Notes under the pieces: model-generated
What the model saw: only the letters and a program-made list of their open reading frames with translations
What the model was told of the DNA's origin: nothing
Database searches by the model: none
Made by a program: the position numbers and the translations under genes
Shown here: one piece after another, positions 51,467 through 64,000 of the stretch
Position numbering within the stretch: position 1 is the stretch's first letter
Layout: every line of letters starts with the position of its first letter
From: Motacilla alba alba
Lineage: Eukaryota > Chordata > Aves > Passeriformes > Motacillidae
Length of the DNA stretch: 64,000 nucleotides
Direction of reading: 5' to 3'
NCBI RefSeq assembly: GCF_015832195.1
Contig: NC_052017.1
Location: 49,739,652-49,803,651, forward strand

Positions 51467-54400
51467 TATTCATTTCCTTCATCAAGCTTGCTATGTGGGG
51501 AGAGAAATTTATTTTCCTGACTTTGGGAATGCATATCACATCTCCAAAAAGGCTTTAATGGAGATAATTTGCTCAGGTCATTATTTTGTATTCCTGTGGA
51601 TAATGGCCTGCACAGGGTGATCTAAGGAACTACATTAGCTGTGACCCAATTATTTTGGAGGTAACTGCAAATACAGAAGCAATTCAGTTTCTGTGAGGAA
51701 ACAGCCTTACATGTCTAAATTATATTTTTGTACCCCATTTTTATATGTAAAATATAAAAGAGAAAAGTGTGATTTCTCCAAAAGAAAATGTAGGGCATAA
51801 TTTTGCAATATGAGGAAAACAATTACTGTATCACCATATAAAAATCTGCTCATTCTTCATTACCAAGCCTTCTTCCATTAAGAAGTACACATGTACATAT
51901 GTTTTCTACTCACTCAGACATATTTTAAAGCTGAGAATCCAGCTATTTTATTTTGCCTTCAAAATATGCATTGAGAAACATTGAAGAGCACAGACGTGCA
52001 CACATCAAAGTGTTTCTGTTCAGCCTGCCTCCACTGGCCTTCCTATGCAGCAAAGCTGGGGAGCTGACATGAGAATATGTACAGGGCTTGCTTTTTTTAT
52101 GATTCTGGGAGCAGAGGGAGACATCAGTCAGAGCACAGCAGTAGTAAGAGAGGGTTTTTAAAGACAAATATTTTGCATCTGGTATCCAAAGCTAATAGCT
52201 GTCTCCAGTAGTGTGACAGATGCGAGACTTTAAAAACATGGACACTGCAAAGAATTAAATTGACATTTGCTGCGTGTTAAAGGGTTCCAAAAGAATGATT
52301 GTACCTCTCCTTTTAGTGCTAAGCTTGTCTGAGTGCAAGGCAGGTACGTCAGGTAAATAGGTCTGACAGACATCCTTCCCCAAAAATCCTCCAAGGACAT
52401 TTTAAAGTGCTTGTTTGTGCGAGAAACCATCAAAACTAGAGTGAGGAGGTTCAAAGAGATGGCCTTCCTCTGGAATCACCAAAGCACATCCAGAGGCACA
52501 AAGCTAATCTACACTGCAATTACAGCTATAAATAAGTCAGCTTCTCTAACAGTAGCAGCCAAACTACAACAACATAAAAGTCAGGTGCTTTTAGCAGTAA
52601 GCCCCCACATCTGCCTTTTCCCTTGCATAAACAAGTAAATACTTAGGCCACGCTAGGCTAGTTCCACAGCCTGACTACTTGCTGGGTAACTTATCTGCTG
52701 CTTTGCTAAAACTGAGGAGGCAACCTCCTATAGCACAAAAGCTGGGCAAAATATGTGTATCAATCCAGATCCCGTGCAGCTGATGGCTAATGCTTTGCCA
52801 GGTACTGTGAAAACAGGTTTCTTGCTTTTTTTAATTATTCCCCTGTAGTATTTTTTTTTCCTAAAGTAAAAGATGTGGAGCTTAATGTGAGATAGAAGGA
52901 TAAAAAGCAAACAGCTTGTGTTTTTTCAGACAATGTGTATACATGTCTTGGCAATCATGGTACAGGATGCTGTGTGGGTAAAAAAAAAAAAGAAAGGCCG
53001 ACCTAAATGTCAAATTTATACTTGACTCTCAAAGTCTTGCCTGTAATCCTCAATTTCTGTTGAAGACCACTCAACTTAGAAGAAGTATGGAGGCACATAG
53101 GCAGCAAGATACTAGTAAAAACACAGAAATTCTGGAGCACCAATACTAAGTCCAATCTAATTATTTTATTCCTGGAGGCCATACTCTTCACAGATGAACA
53201 GAAAAGCTCAAAAACCTGACAGACTCCAGAGCAGTACACAGGCACAGTGCCACACCACACTGAACATCCAAGGCCAGCCAGGGAGACAGAACTGAGGTTC
53301 TACAGGTCCACATGTTGACGAAGTAGAAAACAAAAACTGTCATACCTGGCTAATGGTTACATATCACTGTCTTTATTTGGTTTTGCCTGGAAAAACAGCC
53401 CTGGAAGAATACCAGGACTCCAGTCCCTCTCTTTATATATCATGACTTTCACAACAGCTGTTTTCTCTGAATGGTGCATTCTCTCTCCACCTTCTGTATT
53501 TCCATAAGTATGCAGAACTCATAGTGTTTTATATGCTGTTTATTTAGACAAAAATATATTTTTAGCACTTGGAGTTGGCCTTATTTCCTATTTATTTGGA
53601 ACTTTCTCACTTGAATAAATGCCATGTGCCAGATGGTGTGACCAGGACCTTTCTCTTTCATTCATGTGTTTTAAGTAGAGTCTATCACATGCAATTCAAG
53701 TTATTAAATACTTGTCATCCTTAAATCTGCTGACAATAGTGGCAATATTAGCTATTCCTACAAAGCATAAACCATGGGCATATGTTTATTTTTCTTTTAT
53801 CAGACCTTTTTTCCTCAGTCATATGAAACACATTAATCTGATATTTTCAATGTACTAGAAATGAACCATGACAGATTCTCTCTTTAGAAAAAGGAAATAA
53901 TTGTCCACGAAGTCTTACAGAAGAGGACTGTAAGCACATTTAAAATCTTCTAAAACTCAAATAATTTAAAAACACTCTAAAAATATGCATTTTTTTCTCT
54001 GCTAATATTTTAGAGTGAAAAATGAAGACCGTGCATACAGTGGTTTAGACTAGTAGACTGCCTCTGAGAAGGACACACTAGATCATTCCTGATTCTGAAC
54101 ACACCACTTTCACATCATTTCCAGTAAGCTCACAGAACAGAAGTATTTGGCTTTTGTCCATTGAAATTTCTACATAGGCAAGAAACTTCATATTGGTCTT
54201 CCCATCCCAAACTCCCTTCTTTGGCAGTGTTTAGCTGTGCAACAATACCTCTCCATAAACCCCTCTTGACCTTCAGAAAGTTGCCAACTAGAGAGTTCCT
54301 GAGGCAGAAGTGCTGCCTATTTTTTAATAGCTCTCAGTGGGAATAAAAAGAAAAAAAATACAATTGCTTTTTTTGGTCACATTTTATCATCCCCAGCATT

Positions 54401-54903
54401 TCATGGTATGGAATGCCATAGCTTGACTACAGAATGTAAGAATGATCACCTCCTTTTCTGAGTTTTGAGGCAAAAACCTGCTAATCTCATGTGATATCTC
54501 CAACTTTTTGTACTGAAAGAAAATGCAACCAATTTGTTTTCACCCTGACACTTCTGATTTTAAAGATATCTATCACATCAGTCACATTTTCCAGCTTTAG
54601 TCCATGTTTCTTTCTCCTTGTGCAGAAAGGTTTGTGTTACCTTCTGTTTTGAAGATCCAGGTATTTTTTTGATTTATGTAATGATCTCTAATTTGTTGTG
54701 TGTGCTTTTCCAGAAGAATCATGTAAAATACTTTTTTAGTCACTACAGAATTCTGATTTGACATTTTCTGCTGTTACATCAATAACTAGATCCTAAGTGG
54801 AAAGTCAGCTTAAAGCCCATGAATTCATTTGTAAATCTATTTTCAGATTGGTTTTTTTGTGCATCATTTATCTTTCCTCTGCATCAAATTTTATCTGTGT
54901 TTC

Positions 54904-55234
54904 ATCATAAAATGATTTGGATTGGAAGGCACTTTATTGCCTCCTATGTAGTTCCAACCCCCTGACATGGGAAGGGACACCTTCCACTAGACCAGGTAGC
55001 TCAAAATCCCATCCAGCCTGGTCTTGAACACTTTCAAGGATAGCGTATCCACAAGGTCTCTGGGCAACCTTTTCCAGTGTCTCAACAAACTCCTCACAGT
55101 AAAGAATTTCTTCTTAATATCTAATCTAAATTTACCCTTCTCCAACTTAAATCCATTTCCACTTGTTCTTTAGGTATTGGGAGGTTGCTAGGTTGCTATA
55201 AGAGCCTTCTCTTCTCCAAGCTGAACTGCAACCT
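54904..55234 (-). mobile_element. CR1-type LINE 3'-end fragment, antisense in the window
   Basis: The plus strand reads as the reverse complement of a CR1 3' end: ATCATAAAATGATTTGGATT, then AGTTCCAACCCC, GGACACCTTCCACTAGACCA, GGGCAACCTTTTCCAGTG, CACAGTAAAGAATTTCTTCT and GAGCCTTCTCTTCTCCAAGC. These words are hallmarks of the last few hundred bases of bird CR1 elements. The copy is 5'-truncated, as most CR1 copies are, and holds only the 3' end of ORF2 and the UTR region, with no intact frame. Its own 3' end lies at the low-coordinate side. Scattered differences from the family words suggest an old copy. It lies in the same orientation as CNTNAP2. Confidence 0.93.
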
Positions 55235-58200
55235 TTTATTATTTCATCAGTCCTTCTGAAACTCTTCATTGTTAGTTTTTAAATGACTTCACTACCTAGA
55301 ATGTAACAGTACTGAAAGCAAAATTCATGGTCTTTTATTCACTCAACTTGTCAATTTATTTTTTTTAGCAAACATAAAAGTTACCAGTACGGAGTTCTGT
55401 TGAAACTACACTAGCAATCTCCTCCCACCACAGCAATGACCATGTGTTCCTACTGTATCTCTCCTGCTACCTGCACAAGGCAGATGCATCAGTACTTACT
55501 GTCTTGTAAGCAATGCTAACAGCATCTGAGGCCCCTAGTCATGACATGTATTACACCAGCTGCTGTGTACATCAGATCACAGCAGAGGTGGGCAGTATCC
55601 TGTTAAATAATAAATACTATTCCTATTAGAAATAACAAAAAAATAGCATTTGTTAACAACAAATTCACAGAGGAATAAAAATAGCTTAAGGAGAATCCAG
55701 ATTTGGAGAACCCAGGTTAACACTTGCATATACTATTAAAGATCACCTTGTCCCTAGAAAATTGAAAAATAAATTAAATATAACCAACATGATTGGGAAA
55801 GTTAGAAACCCCAACACAAAGTAGCATGATGAAGATTTTACTGCACAGCCAGCAAATGAAAAATGCTGTATAAATGCATTCAGTCTGTAAAGCCTTGAGC
55901 TAGGCCACCCAATGTATAATCCTTCTAGTGCCTATAGAGCAGAGAATATTTTAGTAAGAAATAGTACTGGCATTCTATTCCTGCATCTTGTAATGTATTT
56001 ATTACATTCTTACACTGAATGGAGGGGAAGAATAGTGAACAGAAGGGCTTTTTTCCTGTTTGTTTAGCCTGCCACTTGGGATTAACAGAGATGAAGGCTG
56101 CCAGCTGTGGATTTTTCTTTTGCTGCTCTGTTCAGAGCTAAATTGGGTATTTTTGCATAGAAAATTTCCACAGGAAGCATATGCTGTGCTAAATGTTTTG
56201 AGCATTTGGATCCCTAGATGTATATTGTCACTCCCAGGTACGAGTAATATCATTTAGCACCTTGTGATGTTAGAGAAGATGATACACATGGCAATAAAGG
56301 TGATAGACTAAAATGAAACTAAGGCAGTGCATTTCACCAAACTTTATGCAGGACTGCATCTGATGTCATGAAAAGTTAATAACTGCATTAACAAAAAAGA
56401 CTTTTCTCTTGAAAGTTTTTGCAAAGTGTAGGTGTAATTTACGCTTGGTTCCTTCTTTTTTTCAATTCCTAAAAATGCTATTCCAATTCTGCCATCAAGT
56501 TCATCACCATGTAAGTTGAGTTAACACCCTCTCTTACTTGCGTTTCATTTTAGGCCTATTCAGGTTTGTAAGGGGCAAGCCGTTCATACATAAAGTTCAA
56601 TGGGTTCATATATCCTGGACTGTAGGAGAATCTTTATTTAAACTCCTGTTTGCACATGTCCACATACAAGACTTCTCTAAAGAAGACTATTGTCTCAGTG
56701 AAATTCATAGGTATTGTTGAGTTGCATCTCATTCTTTCCAGCACAATCATGCAAAAACTATGTAGTAACCACCCCTCTTCAGTGAAAAGGATTTGTGTTA
56801 TGGAAATCCCAAATCCTTGAAATCAAACAGACCTAGTGTTGTTCTTTTAATGAAAGGTTTTAATGAAAACCAGCTAGGTAAACCTGGTTTGAGGTTTACT
56901 GCAAATCCTTCATTTGGCTGAATATGCCAAAGATGCTTTGGAGTTTAACCCTCTAAAAGCATAGCAACAGACAGTCAAAGTAACAAAACAACCAAATCCG
57001 AGCTGTTAAGATAATTTTTCTGTTTGCTCTGGTTTTACAGAATACTTGCTATTGAAATCACTAGATTTTTAAATATGATGTTTTTGTCCATCGAATGAGT
57101 AAGGAAAAATTAGTGACTTGATATCATTGCAAAATATGTAACTTTAGCCACTGTATTTTTAGCTGTGGCGGTATAATTTATTATTTTTTTTTAAGTCAGT
57201 GTAACATTATCTTGTCTGTGAGACACCTGTGTCCAGCTGGAATGTTTCTTTTTTTACCAACAGTACTCCAAAACATGAGCAAAACAGTCAATGTCCTGTT
57301 AAGTACTGTAATAAAAATGCCAAAATGTATTCATAAACAAAGATGGAAAGTTGTCATGACTACTGAAATCCTACTTGTAACCATGTAGGTTTCAAGAAAG
57401 TAGAAAGTGCACTCAGGAAACAGGAATCTGTAAATGTATTTCCTTCACATAAATCAGAGTAATGGAGGTAAACGTCATGTGTGCACAAGTAACTATAGCT
57501 AATTTCTTAATCTAACTCTTGAATAAAACCAAGATAGATTGACCATTTTTCATGTCACATTCCAGATGCTACTTCAGTTTATTCCTGATACAAAGTAGTT
57601 GTCTTCAGCAAAAACAAATGTTCATTTGGGACTTGGTCCTCGGTAGTCTGTGGCAGACTACAGACATCATTAAGAGCTTTTCATTTAACCTGTAAATGAA
57701 AGAATGTCAAGATAAATCAGCAGAATTTCTCTTCATTTCAGAGATGATACAAACCCACTTTCAATATATACAAACATTTCTACAAGCTTCCTTCCACTAA
57801 AGACTAAAAACTGCTAATGGAGATCCAAAATATACAAAAGAAACAGCTCTTGAGGAAAAGCTCTTTAAAACATGTGAACAGGATCTGTAGGGCAGATGTA
57901 CACGGGAGGGCAATATATGTTCCTGAAATCCAATTTTAAATGCATTTTATTGGTCTAATTTGGCAGGACAGCCATAGCCTAAGATCCATCTGATCCAGAA
58001 AAACCAGGAGGAAACAAAACCAAAGAGCTATTTCAATGATGAGATCAGAGTAACACAACCTAAGAGCTTTCTGCTTTCTTTATACTTCCTACATCACTCC
58101 CAAAGTTTTTGACAAATTCACCTTCATGTTCAACTACTTAATACAATTTAAGGCAGATCAAAATTATCACCCTCTCCCCCCAAAAAATTCATTAGAAACA

Positions 58201-59347
58201 TAAGAATTTCACTTACAGAGAAAGTAGAGTAATGGCAATGCAGAGCAGTAATCTTACCAGATTGTTTTGCTCTGCATAATTCATCAGAACTATCCCAGGC
58301 TGGTGGTGGTTTAGACAGTTTCTGCTGCTGCCATCCATGTCCTGTCTAATTCAATCTACTACTGCTTTACTTTAACATGTAGATACCTAGTAATGTATTG
58401 AGCAAAATTATAGTGAAACTGGGACTTTAGAGAAGTTAAACTTCTAGAGAAGATCTCTGTCCATCTGACCTCCTGCCATGCAGTTTACACTGATGCAGTC
58501 CAAGAGTGGGGCTCAGGAGGGCACTCCATCTCCTTCCTTAGAACCCAGAGATTGGTCATCAGCTCCAGAGAAGAGCTGAAAGGAAAGGCCCTGAAACTAC
58601 AATGAGTGAGGGCAAGTAATAGGTGAAAGAGAAAGTGGGCACACACAATGATGAAAGGAACACCTCTTTTTCCCTATTACTTGCTGAAAGGATCAAATGT
58701 GGTTTCCATATGATCCTTCCCAGAATTTGTGGAAGTATAAGAAAGGCAGGACAGTGACAAAAATAAACAACATTCTCTTCATAGCATGAAAGTATTTTGC
58801 TGCATTCCTGTATGTTTAATTTTGAAGACCTTCCATTACATGGGATGAAGCACCAGTTGTCTGAGGTGTCTCCATGTATTCCTGGTTTTGCTGCCCGGCT
58901 AACAGTGATGCAAGAATACCAAATTGCCTGTGTCAAATTGTGCAGCTGACACAAGTGCAAACTGTGGTGCCAAAAGACATGGTCTTTTGTGGAAGTACAT
59001 CTGAGATCCAAGAAACAATTTGCAGGTTCCTAGTAACTGAATAGATCCAGCGAAGGCTGAGAAATCTGCATTCATTTCAGCAATACAGGCTGCAAGGCAC
59101 TTCTGGGAAAGAACCATTGCTGTGCTCATAAACATGTTTCTTTGCAGAACATGATCCAATTTTAAAGGCTTTCAGTGCTACTGCTTGACATTTAGACTTT
59201 TTCCCACAAGAGACATGTAGCTGAGATGATTTTCCATATGTCTTGGGTCTATTCAAAAGAAAGGCTAATATTCATGAGCTAAAGAAACATTAGACCAAGG
59301 TCCCAGCTGAGGTCTAACCAGAGGATAGAAATACATTAACCCCTTCA

Positions 59348-59349
<2 letters not shown>

Positions 59350-59396
<47 letters not shown>
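59350..59396 (+). repeat. A(47) homopolymer
   Basis: This is an uninterrupted run of 47 A, the longest homopolymer in the window, and T(47) on the CNTNAP2 sense strand. I found no polyadenylation signal just upstream and no clear flanking duplication, so I do not call it a retrocopy tail. Confidence 0.9.
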
Positions 59397-59400
<4 letters not shown>

Positions 59401-60911
59401 TTCATAACTATGACTAAAAACGCCCTTTTGCATGACTAACCTTTAAGCCAGGAGAGATATGAGCACCTTTGCTGACAATATATTCTCAATGATTTCAAAT
59501 GAAGTAAAGACTCTGGAACAGAATGATAAGAGCCTGAGGCTTGGTTTATGCTATTTTTACTTACCCAGAGGGAGCACCTCTTTCACATACGGTCACAGCT
59601 CAGGGAATCTGATCCTTTCCTGGAGTTTTAAATAATATATTTATTTTCTTCAAATAACAATTTTACCATATTGAAACAGTCTGTATCAGGACACCAGGAT
59701 GTTTTGTTTAGAGACATGAACATAAAATCAATTAAACATAATGCTAAGGGCTATTTTGATTAATCATACCCAAGTTAAGCTGGTAGCACACTTAGGAACA
59801 ATTTCTTTTATTAATCAAATATATTTTAAGTTTCTTGGGCCATCCTCACCATATTCAGACTCAACTGAGGAGCCTAATTCTTCACATCTCCTTTTGCAGC
59901 CCTAACTTCTGAGAGGTGTAGGCTAGAGAAGAAAAGCAAACATTTTAGGACAGCAGTTGTGAAAATGTTCCATCAAACTTGAGCCAAGAAACTGCAGAGC
60001 CCATTCAGTAAAAAGCAATGAATAATTTAGTATTTCAGAGCACTGTACTTCCAAATGCTGAATGAAAGAAAAAGTTGGCAACATTTTTTTGAAGTCCTGA
60101 TATCTGGTCTTTTCCTGGTTTATATCTTGATATTACCTTTTCTCAAGAAATTTAACTGGAAAAGTTAAAAAATGAGCTTGTGCTCTCAACAGAGCACACG
60201 GGAAAGAGAATAAGCTCACAAAGAAAATTAGGAACAGAGAAAAGAGTAAAATATAAGCTCAAAAAGCATATCACAAGATGAGCACTTAAACAGCTGCAGG
60301 ACCCTGACTTTCTTACTTGATTTATTGAATCCTACACTGGAGTTTTTCTTCCTTATTTTGTTAAAAAGGTGAATGCTCATTCATCTTCCCTGCACTATTT
60401 AATAATGTGAGAATGAACTGTCTCATCTTCACTAATATCACAACTTTTATTTCATCACCCATTTTCTTCAGGGCCAGAAGAACTTTTCTTGATTCGGTTT
60501 ACAAAGGCTACAGACAAGATTTACTCCATGCTGATTGAGCAAGAAATCAATGGACGATGCATTTGCATCTCAATGAATCACCTAATTAGCTGCTTTCTAA
60601 AAATGAAATCAGTTAATTACATATAACCTTTTCAGTAAAATTAAATGACAGCAAATTCACTTTGCCAAGAAAATTCTTTATGTCCTCCACAAATGACTGC
60701 TCTCTTTATCTCACGTGTATTTTCTATTATGTAGCTACTGCTCATCTACTGGAGGCACAAATATTAAGGCCGTGTAAGCATGGCTGTGTACTGTGTGCCC
60801 AATCACAGATTCCCAGCAGGCAGGTTGAGGGATTTCAATGGACCTACACTTACATGGCTCAGACCTATTACTTCAGGATGAAGAATTTAGACTAGCTTCT
60901 CAGCAATTTAT

Positions 60912-60966
60912 ACAGGTCTAATTTTTCTGACTAGTAAGATTAAAACAGGTCTTATTTTTCTGACTA
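60912..60966 (+). repeat. Imperfect 33-bp direct repeat
   Basis: ACAGGTCTAATTTTTCTGAC at 60912 recurs at 60945 with one A/T change, separated by an 11-base unrelated spacer. It is a small intronic duplication. Confidence 0.8.
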
Positions 60967-63900
60967 CCAAGTATTGCATGAGCTGTGTGGGTTAAGGCAA
61001 AAGAAAGCTGCCTGTGGAAGACAGGAAAGAATAGACTGGCAAAAGCCTCTTCTGACCAAATAATTGAGTGATATCAAGGAACAATACCAAAATTATTAGC
61101 TTTAATGACTTTGCCTTCTGTCCAATCAAGCTATAAAATAACTTTTAACCTCATGAAAAACCCATGAACACAGATGAACAACTGGTAGGATGAAATGTGA
61201 TAAATCTCTGAAAACAGAGACATTTTCCTTCACCCTGAGAGAAGGCCACCTCTCTATGAGAATATCATTTTAGGTAAACAAAGTAAAGAAACATTCATGT
61301 AATGTGTTGTTTTACTAAGGTTTTTAAGGTTTCCCTCTTTCTCCAATTTTTTTTTATTTTACTGGGAAAAAGCCTCACATGATGTAATTTATAACCCACT
61401 AGTCTTACCTCCAAAGAGAAAACTTCAAGAACCCAAATTCTATCAGATTTGGTAAAAACTACTGCGGTCAAGGGAGGAATTGGAGTGCTACACTCTCTAA
61501 TGTTAAAGTATGAAAATGGATACCTAGAGGTATACACTCAAGAAGAGAATAACTGTCAACTGTCATTCTGATATTGAACTAATAAGATTCATTCTGCAAA
61601 ATTTTTGGCAATTCATTTACCGATTATTTACAGAAGGAACATTTCCTTAATTTCAATTGTAATTTACTGACCATTTTAATAATGTATAGAATATCTATTC
61701 TAGGGAATGTGTACTCCTAAGACACGCAGAGGAAAATAAAGTTTTAACAACAGCAAAATTCCAAATTAAGATATAAGCACAGCCCAGCCCATTTAGTTCC
61801 TCCTTCTATGGCATCCTTCTCAATTCAAAAATATCAGCCTAATGTATTTTTAGCCTCACCTCTAGGGAGAATCATCTTTACATTTGAACTGTTGTTGTCA
61901 TCTGCATTTCTTTCTGTCAGATCACTGTGTATTCCTGGGACAGACAAAGCCAAGGAAAACAAAAGGGTTGGAAACAGGAAGTCCAGATTTATTAAGATTA
62001 CCCCTCAACAAAAGATTGCTTTCTACACAGAAAACATTCTTTCTACATGCAAAATCTCTTGCTCTCTTCTTTTTCTATTTGCTGAGCCTTTATTTGCCCT
62101 AAAGGCCTTCTCTGGTAGGTGATTGTGCAGTACAGAAATTATTTCTGAGGTCTTCAGAACTGTCTAGAACTTATTAGGGAAATTGCCCCTACTGTAGGTG
62201 CAATCCAGCCCCTAAATAGTGCAATTAGCCATCATGACTCATCGGTCTTGGTCCATTTGTTTGGAAGTACAATAGAAATAGACACAGGGAGAAACTACTC
62301 CATTTAGATTCTAAGCAATACTTCTGTTTCCCAATACACTTCCCACATGATTTTTCACTACAGTGAAGTTAGTAAAAACATTGCTAATGCCAAAGTGGTC
62401 AACTGTAGTTAAATCTTTCAGGGATCTTTCCTAAGTGGAGTTATAACATATTTTTAGAAGGAGTAAAAAATCAGCCTGGATTGAAAAGTATGCCTAAATA
62501 AAGGCAGAGAGAGGATGACATGAACTGAAATTACATGGAAAGTACATGATAAAGGAAACATGGAGAAAAAACTCCAAACAAGATAGATGAAAGAAGTCAA
62601 TTTAGGAAGTTTGGTGACAAGACTGTGTTTGCAGTGATTAGTTACACTTTCTCATCTAGTTCTCATGCAGACTTCTCTGACTGTCATGACAAATATGTGA
62701 ACTTTTAATTCAGGGTCGTCATTAGCATCAGTCCTTCTGACCCCTACACCAAAATGTAATTTAAAATTCCAGTGAGGCAGTGTGTGCATTGGTATGCTTA
62801 CCTGAAAGTGATTTTTCATTCATCCAAACAGAAATAAGTAGTTCAGTAATATATTTTACATTTTAAATTTAAGTTATATTGGTATTTGACACATGCCTGG
62901 AAATTGTTTTCTTTGTGATTTTAAGTACAAAGTTTTTGTTTCTTTTAAAACAAAGACATGCTGACACTACAATGTGGACCTAAGTTTTAGTTCCAGAAGT
63001 AATATGCTATCAGTACATACCCAACCAGTACCTGAGAACTTTATGTTTTCATTTAGCTTTCTTAGAGATGAGAAAACATGATAAACCTATCAGAGGCACC
63101 ATCCCTCACCCTCGCCTGGCAGCCTGGGTGATAGAGCCTGCTTTACATTCCGACACAAGACAAATTAGAGTGCACTCAGCTCAGGCTTCATGCTCTCTTC
63201 TTGCCAAGGAAGTAATTCATCTCTGCACGTTGATTGAGCGATACTGAGCAGCATGTTGGGAAATAGGAGAGGAAGATGAAGTCAAAAATTGTGGGGAGGG
63301 AAGGCAAGTAAGAAGAAGCACAGTAGAAAGGATTCTAACTAAGGAACTGACTAAGGAATTCAGGGCCTTGTAACCAGCCCCACGTAAAAAAGCATGTTAA
63401 TGTGCAGAGGCAGAATACTAGCTAAAGACACATTCTCAAAAATGTATTTCTATTAATTAAAAATTTAATATGTTTCTAGAAACAGATTAATCCAGACAGT
63501 GAAGGGGAAGAAATTAGAATATGTAGGTTTATAGGCACATACTATCCAGGCTTAAATATGAGTAAGAAAAAGATGTCTGAATTGCTTGAAAAATGAGTCT
63601 GAGAAAGGACTCATCTAACTCATCATTAGACATACATACATACTACAGACTCATACTACAGACAGCTGCCAAATGAGTAATGGTATGGCACCATTACCAG
63701 CTACCCTGGACACCACCTCTGATTTCACTGGAAATGATGAACAACTTACCACTGACAGCCTTGATTATCTTATCTACCCCCAAATGCCATGTGTCCATAC
63801 TCTTCTTTGTCATCTATATTTCAGATGTGCATAAACATACTGTACTACCATCTGCAGAGTTCAACTTCCTTCACATATCACAAAATACTTTGAGTCACTT

Positions 63901-64000
63901 TTCCTTCAGCTTTTGAGACAGATTGAAACACAGGCTGATTAAGAATTGAAATAATTTTTATCTTTCAGACTTCAGGTATCACATAAGGTAAGAATTTTAT

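Larger units (their letters stand above)
22611..64000 (-). other. CNTNAP2: Partial CNTNAP2 intron upstream of the exon
   Basis: This stretch is intron on the 5' side of the exon and continues past the window end. I looked for the preceding LamG2 exon (NDGQWHEV and YFFGG-type codons before a donor) on the minus strand and did not see it. It holds one solo LTR, two CR1 remnants, several simple repeats and small hairpins. The remaining stretches are AT-rich with only short chance frames. That this is one uninterrupted intron is inferred from failing to find an exon. Confidence 0.75.

Noticed and set aside
58559..59159. Minus-strand frames of 150 and 86 codons
   Set aside because: There are no recognisable domains and no fit to any CNTNAP2 exon that I can see. 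The two frames overlap each other, so chance is the simpler explanation.

Overview
The window looks like vertebrate nuclear DNA, most likely from a bird and probably a songbird. It is AT-rich and almost free of genes, with long introns. It carries two CR1-type LINE remnants (54904-55234 and 46940-46996), the usual bird retrotransposon, and one long, well-preserved LTR whose ends look like those of passerine endogenous retroviruses. There are no bacterial-style operons, ribosome binding sites, CRISPR arrays or recognisable tRNA/rRNA genes. The species call is inference; the repeats are the main evidence.

The only coding sequence I can support is one 172-bp exon on the minus strand at 22439-22610. 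It has a good 3' splice site and a textbook 5' splice site. It encodes 57 complete codons plus split codons at both ends. The peptide matches the end of the second laminin-G domain of contactin-associated protein-like 2 (CNTNAP2/Caspr2), up to the last residue before the first EGF-like domain. The rest of the window is therefore best read as two very large, partial CNTNAP2 introns. The intron downstream in transcription is 1-22438 and the intron upstream is 22611-64000. I looked for the neighbouring LamG2 and EGF exons on the minus strand and did not find them, which fits this gene's known very long introns.

Layout: 1-22438 is AT-rich intron with homopolymers, a perfect 17-bp-arm hairpin (5673-5710), a 27-bp tandem duplication (7649-7702), a CT-rich microsatellite (8318-8392), a GC-richer patch without a recognisable gene (about 15710-16510) and a long minus-strand open frame (20674-21492) that I judge non-coding. 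22439-22610 is the exon. 22611-32198 is plain intron with a GGTT/AACC tract. 32199-33506 is a solo LTR with 5-bp target duplications, a polyadenylation signal and three internal repeat structures. 33507-64000 is intron with T/G-rich tracts, small hairpins, the two CR1 pieces and two long A runs, one of 47 bases (59350-59396). Only the single exon contributes to a protein. The mobile elements and simple repeats are passengers of the introns, and any regulatory role is unproven.
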